Shown here in pieces: positions 42,249 through 50,964 of a DNA stretch of 64,000 nucleotides. The position numbers and the translations under genes are program-made. Origin of the DNA: Bacteroidales bacterium (GTDB taxonomy: Bacteria; Bacteroidota; Bacteroidia; Bacteroidales; UBA932). The stretch lies in contig JAGCVS010000016.1 of NCBI GenBank assembly GCA_017962235.1, positions 1-64,000 on the forward strand, written 5' to 3'. Position 1 is the first letter of the stretch. Each line of letters begins with the position of its first letter. Below the pieces are notes generated by a model. It was given only the letters and a program-made list of their open reading frames with translations, made no database searches and was not told the DNA's origin.

Positions 42249-44843
42249 TTATAATATTTGCACAGTATGTGTTCCTCCATGGAGTTCCTTAACTGTATCG
42301 CCCCACTCCACGGTCGCCTTCATATTTGCCGGGACGGTCACCTTCAGTTCGATGCCACTAGCGGTACGGTGCCATTCGCTCTTTATCAGGCCGCGGACTG
42401 ACTTGTATTCAGCCTTGGCCCAGTCCAGGCCTTCGGGTGTGCAGGGTTTGAAGACCAGCGTGCAGCCGCCGTCCGCATCCATTTCAAATCGGATTCCCGC
42501 CAGATACTTCACCATCCAGGCGCTAATATCGCCCAAGAACACGTGATTGGCAGATGAATCGCGAAAACCCACCATATCCAGCCGCCACACCTCTGCAAGA
42601 GTGGTCAGCCCCTGCTTGATCCATGCACCCCAAGATGGGATTTCTTCCTGACACATCATTTTGTATACGGTGTCTGCATATCCGTATTCCGCCAGCACGC
42701 GCGGTACGAATTTGCTGCCCACGCTGCCAAAGTTCAGGAAGTAGTTATTATCCACTATGCTCTGGTTCAGATTGGCCGCAACCTGCGCCTTATATTCCTC
42801 CGGTACTATGTCAAACATCAGAGCCATTCCCTGCCCCGCCTGCGAACCGTTGCCATAGAGACATGTCTCCTTATTAAAATGCTTCCGGTTAATCAAATCT
42901 TTCAAGAAAGAGGCTTTTTCCTGATATTTTTTTGCGTCGCGGCCCAGAATCTCCGCAAAGCGTGTCATCACCACATTCTGCCAGTAGTAGAAAATGGATG
43001 TGCTGTAATCGGTCGGAGTCGGGGTGTCGTAATAAACCCAGTCGCCGATACCGTAGGTTACGGTGCCGTCGGGGTCCAGCCGGCTGCCCAGATAGTCCAG
43101 ATAGCGGTCGCAGGTCTCAAAGATGGTCTCGATGGCCATGGTGTCGCCGTAATAGTGCATCAAAGCGTCGGGCACCATGCAGAAGGCGGAAGCCCAAACG
43201 GGGCCGATCCAGTCCTCATAGCCCCAGCCGGCGGTGGGCACGATTCCAGGGACATTACCCTCTGCGTTCTGGCTATCAACCATATCGTTCACCCACTTCT
43301 CATAAAAGGTGAGGCCGTCAAAATTCAGCAGGCCGAGGTCTATGGAGAGGTTGGCATCTGCAGTCCAGCCGTTCTTCTCGCGCTGCGGGCAGTCGGTGGG
43401 AATAGTCACCAGATTGTCCAGATAAGAGAGTTTGGAGGCTGCATTTATCTGGTTTATCAAATCGTTGGAGCACTCAAACTTGCCCACCGGCTCCACATCG
43501 GTATGGATAAAGAGTGCTTTGAGCGACTCTTTGGTAAGCACTATGGGAGCACTGGATGCTACCTCCACAAACTGGAATCCATGGTAAGTAAAGCTGGGGG
43601 TATAGGTTTCTTCCCCACCCTTGGCATAATAGATATCAGTCTGCATCTCAAAGTCTGGCTTCGGATAGAAGTAAATATCTATGTTGCCCATCTGCAGCGA
43701 ACCGTCTTCTTTCCTGAGCTCGCCGTGACGCAGGGTAATCTTGGTACCCGGCTCAGCTCCGCTGAGAGTCAGCTGACTCACACCGGCAATATTCTTGGGG
43801 AAAGAGAACACATACAGAGTGTCTGAGAACTTCTTCATGTCCACAGCCTGCAACTCTTCGCAAAGGCGTGCGGGAGGGTTCTGCTGCGCCACCAGCTTTC
43901 CCGAAGGGGCCTCAACCGTTACGGCGGCCGCCCACGCACTGTCATCAAAGCCGGGCAGCTCCCAGCTTGCTATCTCTTCTCTGGCGTCGTAGATTTCGCC
44001 GCTATAGATATTATTGGAGAGATAGGGGCCTGTTGCGGTCTTCCAACTTGCGTCCGTAGAAATCACCGCTTTGCCTCCATCCTTATAATCAATATGGAGT
44101 TCGGCAATCATCCGGGCGCGGCCACGCCAATGGGCCTTTTCAAAATCCCAGGTGGCCACCGGCTCTATCTCATTGTAGAAGCCATTGCCAAGCACGGCTG
44201 CAATAGCGTTGGTGCCTGTTTGCAGCCAGTCGGTTACATCATAGACAGAGTAGAGATTGCGCTTGCTGTAATCGGTGTAGCCCGGATCCAGAGAGATTGG
44301 ACCGAGAGGCTTGCCGTTTATGCTAATCTTATAATAGGCGGCGGCGCTTACATACAGTCTGGCAGCTGCCACGTTACCCTCCGTATCAAACTCTTTACGC
44401 AGCATAGGCGCCGGAGCGAAATCCTTGTCATGTCCGTCTGAAATCCACTGCGCCTGCCACTCGCTACCCGGCAGAAAAGCAGTCTCAAAGGTCTGAACCT
44501 TGCTATTGAGAGTGGCGCCGCTCTCCATTTTGGTGGTTACGCGCCAGTAATATTTCGAAATGGACTCCAGAGGCTCGCCGGCATATGTTGTGCGCTGAAT
44601 GGTAGTTTCCGTTTCGCCGCTGTCCCAAATCACATCGTTAAAAGAGGCGTCGCGCGCCACCTCAACTCTGAAGGAGGTCTGCATATCGTCAGCCGCAGAA
44701 TACTCCCAGCTGAATCGCGGTGCCGGACTGTCAATACCCAGCGGCGCCGCCTGATATTCGCAGCGGGGGTTCAGGATCGATGCCCTCTGCTTGCAGGAAA
44801 TTGCCAGCAGTATGATGACGATTATATATAATACCTTCTTCAT
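42249..44843 (-). CDS. GH78 alpha-L-rhamnosidase
   Basis: 864 residues: lipobox LLAISC (Cys17), N-terminal fibronectin-like domain (RCEYQAAPLGIDSPAPRFSW), Bac_rhamnosid N domain (about 150-320), then the (alpha/alpha)6 catalytic domain with TDCPQREKNGWTADANL, a hallmark of GH78, and HVFLGDISAWMVKYLAGI near the end, and a C-terminal beta domain. GH78 enzymes are inverting and release terminal alpha-L-rhamnose. The gene begins one base after the LacI stop, so it is co-transcribed with its probable regulator. Confidence 0.9.
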   Translation of the reverse strand: MKKVLYIIVIILLAISCKQRASILNPRCEYQAAPLGIDSPAPRFSWEYSAADDMQTSFRVEVARDASFNDVIWDSGETETTIQRTTYAGEPLESISKYYWRVTTKMESGATLNSKVQTFETAFLPGSEWQAQWISDGHDKDFAPAPMLRKEFDTEGNVAAARLYVSAAAYYKISINGKPLGPISLDPGYTDYSKRNLYSVYDVTDWLQTGTNAIAAVLGNGFYNEIEPVATWDFEKAHWRGRARMIAELHIDYKDGGKAVISTDASWKTATGPYLSNNIYSGEIYDAREEIASWELPGFDDSAWAAAVTVEAPSGKLVAQQNPPARLCEELQAVDMKKFSDTLYVFSFPKNIAGVSQLTLSGAEPGTKITLRHGELRKEDGSLQMGNIDIYFYPKPDFEMQTDIYYAKGGEETYTPSFTYHGFQFVEVASSAPIVLTKESLKALFIHTDVEPVGKFECSNDLINQINAASKLSYLDNLVTIPTDCPQREKNGWTADANLSIDLGLLNFDGLTFYEKWVNDMVDSQNAEGNVPGIVPTAGWGYEDWIGPVWASAFCMVPDALMHYYGDTMAIETIFETCDRYLDYLGSRLDPDGTVTYGIGDWVYYDTPTPTDYSTSIFYYWQNVVMTRFAEILGRDAKKYQEKASFLKDLINRKHFNKETCLYGNGSQAGQGMALMFDIVPEEYKAQVAANLNQSIVDNNYFLNFGSVGSKFVPRVLAEYGYADTVYKMMCQEEIPSWGAWIKQGLTTLAEVWRLDMVGFRDSSANHVFLGDISAWMVKYLAGIRFEMDADGGCTLVFKPCTPEGLDWAKAEYKSVRGLIKSEWHRTASGIELKVTVPANMKATVEWGDTVKELHGGTHTVQIL

Positions 44844-44844
44844 A

Positions 44845-45864
44845 TCAGTGGAGTTTCATTTCGCAGTTGATGGTTACGGTTGTACCTCTGGCGTCGGTGC
44901 CGTTCTCTATGTTCTCCAGCAACAGATCCACCGCTCTGGCACCCACCTGCTCGATTGACATGCGGGCAATGCTCATGTTGGGAAGCAGGATTTCAAAACC
45001 CGGCAGCGAATGGAAGCAGGCCCAGCCTGCTCCCCCCTGCGGCATTATTCCACGGTTTGTGAAATGGACATAAGTAGGAAGCACCAGCACGTGGGTGGTA
45101 AAGAAAAAGCCGTCAAGATCCGGCACCAGCCGCAGCAAATCGTCCAGCTCGTCCTCCACCATCTTCTGGTTATAGACGGAGGTAACATCGCGGATAAGCC
45201 GGGTATCAACGGGGATGCCGGCATCCTCGAGTGCCCTTACATAACCAGCCTGACGGGCCTTCATATTAACCAGATTATGGGCTGTGGTAAACATGGCTAT
45301 CTTGCGGCAGCCCTTTTCAATAAGATTGCTTACCAGACGATAAGAACTCTGCTCATTGTCTACCACAACAGACGGGATGTCGCTTCCCGGCACGGCACGG
45401 TCGGCAAACACCAGCCGGCCGCCGGCATTGGTGAAACTGTCCACCCAATCGGCACCTTCTGTGGGCGTGACAATAATGCCGTCCACCTTCCTATATGAGA
45501 AAGTACTCACGAGGGAGGCCTCGCGTTTACAATCAGACTCGGATGTGGCTATCATCACGGTGTAGCCCTGCTTTTCTGCCTGACTCACCACCGCCTTGGC
45601 GATGCTTGAATAAAACGGGTCTGAAAGCGAAGAAATCAGAAGACCGATGGTCTTGGAGCGTCCGATGCTGAGGCTACGAGCCAGCATATTGGGCTGATAA
45701 TTGTGCTTTGCCGCAAACTCTTTTACTCTTTTCTGGGTTGCAGGGCTGATGCGCCGACTGTCACCCTTGCCGGAGAGTACCCAACTTACCGTGGCTTTGG
45801 ACAGACCGAGAGCCTCGGCAATATCGTTTAACGACAGATTTGTTTTTGCAGTTTGGGCAGCCAT
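44845..45864 (-). CDS. LacI-family transcriptional regulator of the glycan locus
   Basis: 339 residues: N-terminal helix-turn-helix LSLNDIAEALGLSKATVSWVLSGKG (about 10-34), hinge helix YQPNMLARSLSIGRS, and a periplasmic-binding-protein-like effector domain (KTIGLLISSLSDPFYSSIAKAV onward, ending TVTINCEMKLH). A perfect 16-bp palindrome lies 3 bases before its start codon, between the -7 element and the ATG, so it should repress itself. A second close copy of the palindrome sits in front of the GH106-like gene. It is the first gene of the PUL; the effector is unknown but should be a sugar from the locus. Confidence 0.92.
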   Translation of the reverse strand: MAAQTAKTNLSLNDIAEALGLSKATVSWVLSGKGDSRRISPATQKRVKEFAAKHNYQPNMLARSLSIGRSKTIGLLISSLSDPFYSSIAKAVVSQAEKQGYTVMIATSESDCKREASLVSTFSYRKVDGIIVTPTEGADWVDSFTNAGGRLVFADRAVPGSDIPSVVVDNEQSSYRLVSNLIEKGCRKIAMFTTAHNLVNMKARQAGYVRALEDAGIPVDTRLIRDVTSVYNQKMVEDELDDLLRLVPDLDGFFFTTHVLVLPTYVHFTNRGIMPQGGAGWACFHSLPGFEILLPNMSIARMSIEQVGARAVDLLLENIENGTDARGTTVTINCEMKLH

Positions 45865-45867
45865 TTT

Positions 45868-45883
45868 ACTTAACCGGTTAAGT
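45868..45883. promoter_or_regulatory. Perfect palindromic operator for the LacI regulator
   Basis: ACTTAACCGGTTAAGT is a perfect 16-bp palindrome with the central CG typical of LacI-family sites. It lies in the lacI 5' UTR and just upstream of the expected -33 region of the ROK kinase promoter, so one site can act on both directions. Confidence 0.85.
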
Positions 45884-45889
45884 ACTTTA

Positions 45890-45897
45890 CAAAGTTA
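45890..45897 (-). promoter_or_regulatory. -7 element of lacI
   Basis: TAACTTTG on the minus strand fits TAnnTTTG. The start point would fall at the edge of the palindromic operator, a position suited to repression. Confidence 0.55.
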
Positions 45898-45911
45898 TAA
45901 ATATTTTTTCT

Positions 45912-45919
45912 TACTTTTG
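45912..45919 (+). promoter_or_regulatory. -7 element of the ROK kinase operon
   Basis: TACTTTTG fits TAnnTTTG, 18 bases before the ATG at 45938. It is divergent from the lacI promoter, with the operator between the kinase promoter and the lacI coding region. Confidence 0.6.
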
Positions 45920-45937
45920 TACAAAACAGAAAGATTT

Positions 45938-46912
45938 ATGAACAATATTTTAGGACTTGACATCGGCGGCACCAAATGCGCCGTGATATATGGAGTTTTG
46001 GAGAACGGGATGCCCCGGATTGAGGATAAGATCCGCTTTGACACCACCTCCGCACCTGAGACGATAGAGAACCTGCTCTCCAATACGGAGAAGATGATGG
46101 CGAAGCATGGCCTTACTCCGGAAAGTACCGGCGCGATTGGCATCAGCTGCGGCGGGCCTCTCTCCAGCGCCACCGGCGTGGTGATGTCACCTCCCAACCT
46201 CCCCGGCTGGGACAATATCCCAATTGTGAATCTGGTGGAAAAACGCACCGGCGTCAAGGCCAACCTGCAGAACGACGCCAACGCCTGCGCCCTGGCGGAG
46301 TATAAGTTCGGCGCCGGCCGAGGATGCCGCAACATGGCCTTTCTGACTTTCGGCACCGGCCTTGGAGCAGGTCTGATAATCGACGGCAAGCTCTACAGCG
46401 GCACCAACGACAACGCCGGCGAACTTGGCCACATCCGCCTCTCCGAATTCGGCCCGGTTGGCTATGGCAAGAAGGGCAGCTTTGAGGGGTTTGCCAGCGG
46501 CGGCGGCATTGCCCAGATTGGCAAGACATTCGTGATGGAGGCCATCCAGAACAACAAGAAGGTATCATGGTGCGCACCTGACAAGGTGAATGAAATCACT
46601 GCCAAACATATTGCAGAGGCAGCAGCCTCAGGCGATGAGATGGCCATCGAGATATATCACACCTCCGCACGTTATCTGGGCAAGGGGCTCTCCATAGTGA
46701 TTGATATTCTCAACCCAGAGCTCATAGTTATCGGCAGCGTTTATGCCCGCAACGAAAAGCTTTTCTACGATGAGATGATGAAAGTGATTCGTGAAGAAGC
46801 CCTCGCCGGCGCCGTTGCCGTATGCAAGGTGGTTCCCGCCGCACTGGGCGAAGCCATCGGCGACTACGCATCGCTCTCAATCGCCGCCAACCTGATAGAG
46901 ATGCAGCAGTGA
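45938..46912 (+). CDS. ROK-family sugar kinase without the zinc cysteine motif
   Basis: 324 residues from ATG 45938; the longer open frame reaches back into lacI and ignores the promoter. The ATP loop is GLDIGGTKCAVIYG (about 5-18), the ROK core IGISCGGPLSSATGVVMSPPNLPGW (about 67-91), NDANACALAEYKFGAGRG and FLTFGTGLGAGLIIDGKLY. At the usual CxCGxxGCxE zinc site it has GYGKKGSFEGF, with no Cys. It has no DNA-binding domain, so it is a kinase rather than a NagC-type repressor. It probably phosphorylates the monosaccharide released by the locus, and it overlaps the MFS gene by 4 bases. Confidence 0.88.
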   Translation: MNNILGLDIGGTKCAVIYGVLENGMPRIEDKIRFDTTSAPETIENLLSNTEKMMAKHGLTPESTGAIGISCGGPLSSATGVVMSPPNLPGWDNIPIVNLVEKRTGVKANLQNDANACALAEYKFGAGRGCRNMAFLTFGTGLGAGLIIDGKLYSGTNDNAGELGHIRLSEFGPVGYGKKGSFEGFASGGGIAQIGKTFVMEAIQNNKKVSWCAPDKVNEITAKHIAEAAASGDEMAIEIYHTSARYLGKGLSIVIDILNPELIVIGSVYARNEKLFYDEMMKVIREEALAGAVAVCKVVPAALGEAIGDYASLSIAANLIEMQQ

Positions 46913-48078
46913 AAAAAACGCGGCTGCTGACAGCGGCACTGCTGTGCTTCTTTGCCATGGGGGCGCTGGACCTGGTGGGTCTGGCGACCAACTATTTCAA
47001 GGCAGACATGGCCCTGAGCAACTCTCAGGCCGGTTTCATTCCCGGCCTGGTGTCGGTGTGGTTCCTGCTGGTCAGCATCCCCGCCGGACGGATGATGCAC
47101 TTTCTGGGCAAGCGCGTCACGGTGATGAGCGCCCTGCTTATCATCTGCCCGAGTTTAATAATAGCATTCTTTTGCAAATCATATTGGAGCATGCTCGCCG
47201 CGATGGCGATGATGGGCATCGGCTGCACGATTCTGGTGGTTTCCCTTAATCCGCTGGTAGCATCGTTGGTCTCCGGGCAGCATCTGGCCTCCACCCTCAC
47301 GGCCGGGCAGTGCGCCAAGGCCTTCGCGGCCCTGGCGGCGCCCGCAATCGCAGCGCTGGGTGTCAGATATATCGCTCCCGAAGGCGGATGGCGGATAGTC
47401 TTTGCCGTCTTTCTGGTTATGTCGCTGCTGGCGGCGCTGCTTCTGTCTTTTTCCGGACAATCGGACTCCGAAACCACAGACTCCGGCACTTCTCCCACTT
47501 CGCTGCGTCAATGCCTGGCATCGCTTCGCAAGCCCGCCATCCTGGCGGCGTTTCTCGCAGTATTGTGCCATGTAGGCAGCGACGTCGGCATCACGGTTGT
47601 GCTTCCGCAGATTTTCCAGAAGCGGCTTGCCCTGCCCATTCAGGATGCCACGCTCTCCGTCACGGTTTATTATGTGGCCAGGCTCGCAGGCGCAATGGCA
47701 GGCATCCTTATACTGAGAAAGATATCTATCAAGAGCGGCCTGATTACGGGCGTGATACTGCTGTTTGCCGGGTTGGTTCTTGCCGGACTTGCGCAGTCTT
47801 ACTGGAGCCTTTATCTGGCGGTCGCACTGCTCGGGTTTGGCAATGCCAATATCTGTGCGCTGATTATCTCCAGGGCGCTACTGGCCGTGCCGGACGAGCA
47901 GAACACCACCAGCGCCGTGCTCACGATGGGCTTTGCCGGCGGTGCGCTGTTCCCCCTGCTGATGGGCTTTGCCACCGACAGTTTCGGCATTGCCGGAGCC
48001 ATCGTGGTGATAGCGATTTGCACCGCAGGCGTGCTGGTTTATTCACTTAATTTGAGATCAAATAAAGAACAGATATGA
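46909..48078 (+). CDS. MFS sugar transporter
   Basis: 389 residues from GTG 46909, which overlaps the kinase stop as GTGA; earlier in-frame starts lie inside the kinase gene. Twelve hydrophobic helices are visible, with AGRMMHFLGKRVTVMSALLI as the motif-A-like loop between helices 2 and 3 and a polar cytoplasmic loop (SGQSDSETTDSGTSPTSLRQ) in the middle. Gene order kinase-transporter-esterase and 4-base overlaps on both sides argue for uptake of the same sugar that the kinase uses. The fucose or rhamnose permease group is possible but not provable from sequence alone. Confidence 0.85.
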   Translation: MKKTRLLTAALLCFFAMGALDLVGLATNYFKADMALSNSQAGFIPGLVSVWFLLVSIPAGRMMHFLGKRVTVMSALLIICPSLIIAFFCKSYWSMLAAMAMMGIGCTILVVSLNPLVASLVSGQHLASTLTAGQCAKAFAALAAPAIAALGVRYIAPEGGWRIVFAVFLVMSLLAALLLSFSGQSDSETTDSGTSPTSLRQCLASLRKPAILAAFLAVLCHVGSDVGITVVLPQIFQKRLALPIQDATLSVTVYYVARLAGAMAGILILRKISIKSGLITGVILLFAGLVLAGLAQSYWSLYLAVALLGFGNANICALIISRALLAVPDEQNTTSAVLTMGFAGGALFPLLMGFATDSFGIAGAIVVIAICTAGVLVYSLNLRSNKEQI

Positions 48079-48908
48079 AACGTTTAATCTCCATCCTTGC
48101 GCTGGCAGCGCTTTTACTCACTTCCTGTAAATCCTCTGAATGCTTCGACCACCCCTGGAAGGGGGCCACAGTGGCATATATCGGCGATTCCATAACCGAT
48201 CCTGGCAGCGTTCCGGAGGGTCACGACTGGACCGGACAGGAGAACTGGCACTACTGGGGATGCCTGCAGCAGTGGCTGGGCATCAAGCCTTATGTCTATG
48301 GCGTCAGCGGGCAGAAATGGTGCGACGTGGTGCCGCAGGCGCAACAGCTTCAGGCCGAGCATGGCAGCGACTTTGATGCGATAACCATATTTATGGGCAC
48401 CAACGACTATATCGCCGATGTCCCTCTGGGAGAATGGTACGACGTCGCACCCGACACCATGATTGCCGCTCTGGGCTATCCCGCCACGGAATATGTGATG
48501 CCCAAGCGCACCCCCTCCATGGATCCGGAGACACTGCGCGGCCGCATCAACATAGCCATCAGCACCCTGAAGGCGATGTATCCCGACAAGCAGATTGTGG
48601 TGTTCACCCCGCTGCACCGCGGCTACTCCACCTTCGGCGAGCAGAACATACAGCCAGACGAGTATTTCCCCAACCGCATAGGTCTTTACATTACAGACTA
48701 TGTGGATGTGATTAAAGAGACAGGAAATGTATGGGGCGTGCCGGTAATTGACCTCAACTCTGTATCAGGCCTGAATCCGATGGTTCCGGAGCAGATCCGC
48801 TACTTCTCCAACCCTGAGACCGACCAGCTGCATCCCAACGCAGAAGGCCATCGCCGCATGGCCCTCACCCTGATGTATCAGTTGCTGACCCTTCCCTGCA
48901 AGCTATAA
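48075..48908 (+). CDS. SGNH/GDSL hydrolase lipoprotein
   Basis: 277 residues: lipobox LLLTSC (Cys18), block I VAYIGDSITDPG (nucleophile Ser39), block II GVSGQKW, block III FMGTNDY (Asn110) and block V DQLHPN (Asp250, His253). All catalytic residues are present, so it should be active, most likely as a carbohydrate O-acetyl esterase. It overlaps the MFS gene by 4 bases and the convergent GH106-like gene by 6 bases at the 3' ends. Confidence 0.87.
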   Translation: MKRLISILALAALLLTSCKSSECFDHPWKGATVAYIGDSITDPGSVPEGHDWTGQENWHYWGCLQQWLGIKPYVYGVSGQKWCDVVPQAQQLQAEHGSDFDAITIFMGTNDYIADVPLGEWYDVAPDTMIAALGYPATEYVMPKRTPSMDPETLRGRINIAISTLKAMYPDKQIVVFTPLHRGYSTFGEQNIQPDEYFPNRIGLYITDYVDVIKETGNVWGVPVIDLNSVSGLNPMVPEQIRYFSNPETDQLHPNAEGHRRMALTLMYQLLTLPCKL

Positions 48909-50867
48909 GACGTACAGCAGAGTCTGGAGGGGCTTGAGACTAATCGGCAGTGATGTGCCGTCACTCTTGACAGATGAGATTTCTCCCGAATCGGGATCGA
49001 GGACACGCCAGGTGCCGCCTTTGGTGACGCTGAGCGTGCCTTCATAGTCGCTTTCGGAGGAGTTCAGCACCAGATAGATCGTGCGGCCGTCGCGGACGAA
49101 TTTGCCATAGACGAGCTGCGGCAGCGCCGGCTCGAAGCACTCTGCCGGGGCGATGGCTTCCTTGATAAAATCAGGCGTACACTCCACGGGCGCAGCCAGC
49201 ACCTTGCCACCCTGCTTCTCCATCGCATCGGAAAGCATGTTGACACCTTCCGGCATAACTATTCCCTGAGGGAAGACCAGGGCGTCGAAGCAATGCCCGC
49301 CAAGGTATATCTTTCCGTCACGCACTTCGGCGTCTTTCAGCGCCAGATAATCGGCCCACACGAACGGTATCTGAGCCTGCGCCAGAGAGCGTCCGGTAGT
49401 GAAAGCGGAGCCTATCACGGTCTTCATCGTCTCGCTCTGGTTATGCTCGTCCATAAGCGGCTCGATCTCGGGGATGAACTCCCGTTGAAGGTCGTAAGCC
49501 GGATAATAAAGCAGCACCGTCTTTACCGGCTCTGCGTCACGAACTATCGCATTGATGCGCCCCACAAACTCGCAGTAGCTTTTGAAACCGGCCTCGCCGC
49601 GATATGGATATTTGGGGCCGCAACTGGTTGGATAATAGAGATTCAACTCGGTGACGCCGCCCGCCATATGGCAGGCCGCAGTGCCTTTCATAGCCTCTAC
49701 AGTGGCCGGGCCGCTGCCCAGCACCGACTGGTTGTGGTCGCTGATTTCTGCAAAAATCTTCCGCTTGCCGTCCAGATATGCCGCCGACTCGGGCAGCGAT
49801 GCAATCAGCCAGCAATCCTTCATATTCCACTCTTCGGGGGCGGTGTCCAGCATATCCAGCCCCGGAATGTCCAAGCCGCGCTCCACCAGCAGCATATTGC
49901 CGTAAAGCGGGGTGTGACGGATAATCTGTTCTTCGCTCAGGAAATGGCCGGAAGAGAGAGTGCCGGCACCCGCGCACCACTTCTCAAGGGAATCACAATA
50001 GTTGGCCCTGAAATGCTCGCCCATCAGCTCCCAGTAACGCTGACGCACCACCTTGTCACCTTCGGCATCGCCGCCAAACAGCGATTCCACGTGCAGTGGC
50101 TCGCCATAGCGCTGCTCATATTCGCTGTCCACGCCGGCGGTCCAGGCCAGCATGGGTAACAGTTTACGCTTGGGGTCGGGCTCATCCACCACCCTCACCC
50201 TGTTGCGCACAACCTCCGGAATGGGACCCAGATTGACGCCCATATAAGACGGCTCATCTGTGAAGAAAGCCTCTACATGTGAGAACAATTCATCTCCAAG
50301 ATGCTCGCGAGTAGCCTGATGGGTCACCTTGGTGAATATCTGCATGGTTTTGGAGTTACCGGGATCGGGATAGCGGCGCAGCGCAGCATAGTTGTTGCAG
50401 GCATGTGTAAACTCGTAGGAATTGCGCACATAATACTGCTTCCCGGCAGGCAGGCTGCTGTCATAAACCATCTCCAGCGCCTCCAGAGTGGGGTCTTCTT
50501 CCAACACGCGGCCGCCTGCAGACGGGCTTGGATATCCTTCTTCATCGTATATCCAAAGCCTTAGCCCGGCATCCACCGCACGGCGGCACGACTCCACGAA
50601 AAATGCCCACACCGATTCGTCTTTCAGATAATCCTTCCCCCTGTAGTTAAGCACAATACCCCCTGCCCCACAGGTATCTTTCAGATACGTGAAGAAATCT
50701 CCGCCGTACGGCGTCTCATCTGCCGGCGCGCCGTGCACGATCTTTATCGGGCGGCAACTTGCAGGGATGTCATTCCAGTCCTTCTCCCAGGACTTGGGCA
50801 TCCGGGCGGAATTGTCACAAGAGGCCAGGAACAGGGTGGCCAAAGCGAGCAGGATGAGTCTCTTCAT
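48903..50867 (-). CDS. GH106-like glycosidase lipoprotein (putative alpha-L-rhamnosidase)
   Basis: 654 residues: lipobox LFLASC (Cys17). The region LWIYDEEGYPSPSAGG (104-119) resembles the GH106 signature (YDExGxPSGxAGG), and HVEAFFTDEPSYMG gives a second acidic pair. The protein is shorter than many GH106 enzymes and lacks clear extra beta domains, except for a small C-terminal one (VYGKFVRDGRTIYLVLNSSE). GH106 enzymes are inverting alpha-L-rhamnosidases, in agreement with the nearby GH78. The LacI-type operator 6 bases before the start places it in the same regulon. Confidence 0.7.
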   Translation of the reverse strand: MKRLILLALATLFLASCDNSARMPKSWEKDWNDIPASCRPIKIVHGAPADETPYGGDFFTYLKDTCGAGGIVLNYRGKDYLKDESVWAFFVESCRRAVDAGLRLWIYDEEGYPSPSAGGRVLEEDPTLEALEMVYDSSLPAGKQYYVRNSYEFTHACNNYAALRRYPDPGNSKTMQIFTKVTHQATREHLGDELFSHVEAFFTDEPSYMGVNLGPIPEVVRNRVRVVDEPDPKRKLLPMLAWTAGVDSEYEQRYGEPLHVESLFGGDAEGDKVVRQRYWELMGEHFRANYCDSLEKWCAGAGTLSSGHFLSEEQIIRHTPLYGNMLLVERGLDIPGLDMLDTAPEEWNMKDCWLIASLPESAAYLDGKRKIFAEISDHNQSVLGSGPATVEAMKGTAACHMAGGVTELNLYYPTSCGPKYPYRGEAGFKSYCEFVGRINAIVRDAEPVKTVLLYYPAYDLQREFIPEIEPLMDEHNQSETMKTVIGSAFTTGRSLAQAQIPFVWADYLALKDAEVRDGKIYLGGHCFDALVFPQGIVMPEGVNMLSDAMEKQGGKVLAAPVECTPDFIKEAIAPAECFEPALPQLVYGKFVRDGRTIYLVLNSSESDYEGTLSVTKGGTWRVLDPDSGEISSVKSDGTSLPISLKPLQTLLYVL

Positions 50868-50872
50868 ATTTT

Positions 50873-50888
50873 ACTTAACCGATTAAGC
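50873..50888. promoter_or_regulatory. Second LacI-type operator
   Basis: ACTTAACCGATTAAGC matches the 45868-45883 palindrome at 14 of 16 positions. It lies between the -7 element and the ATG of the GH106-like gene, the same place as in the lacI leader, and upstream of the divergent serine hydrolase promoter. Confidence 0.82.
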
Positions 50889-50899
50889 AAATGCTTTTG

Positions 50900-50907
50900 C
50901 AAATATA
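50900..50907 (-). promoter_or_regulatory. -7 element of the GH106-like gene
   Basis: TATATTTG on the minus strand matches TAnnTTTG; the start point would be about 5 bases before the operator. Confidence 0.55.
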
Positions 50908-50929
50908 GTCAAATAAACTTGATATTTAG

Positions 50930-50937
50930 TATCTTTG
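50930..50937 (+). promoter_or_regulatory. -7 element of the serine hydrolase gene
   Basis: TATCTTTG matches TAnnTTTG and is 27 bases before the chosen ATG at 50965. It rules out the longer frame that would start inside it. Confidence 0.6.
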
Positions 50938-50964
50938 CTCAATCAAACACAACTATGTCAAAAG

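Noticed and set aside
45701-45937. Longer N-terminus for the ROK kinase
   Set aside because: It would read through the lacI start, the operator and the kinase's own -7 element; the ATP loop sits directly after ATG 45938.
50935-50964. Longer N-terminus for the serine hydrolase
   Set aside because: It starts inside the -7 element; the signal peptide begins at 50965 or 50968.
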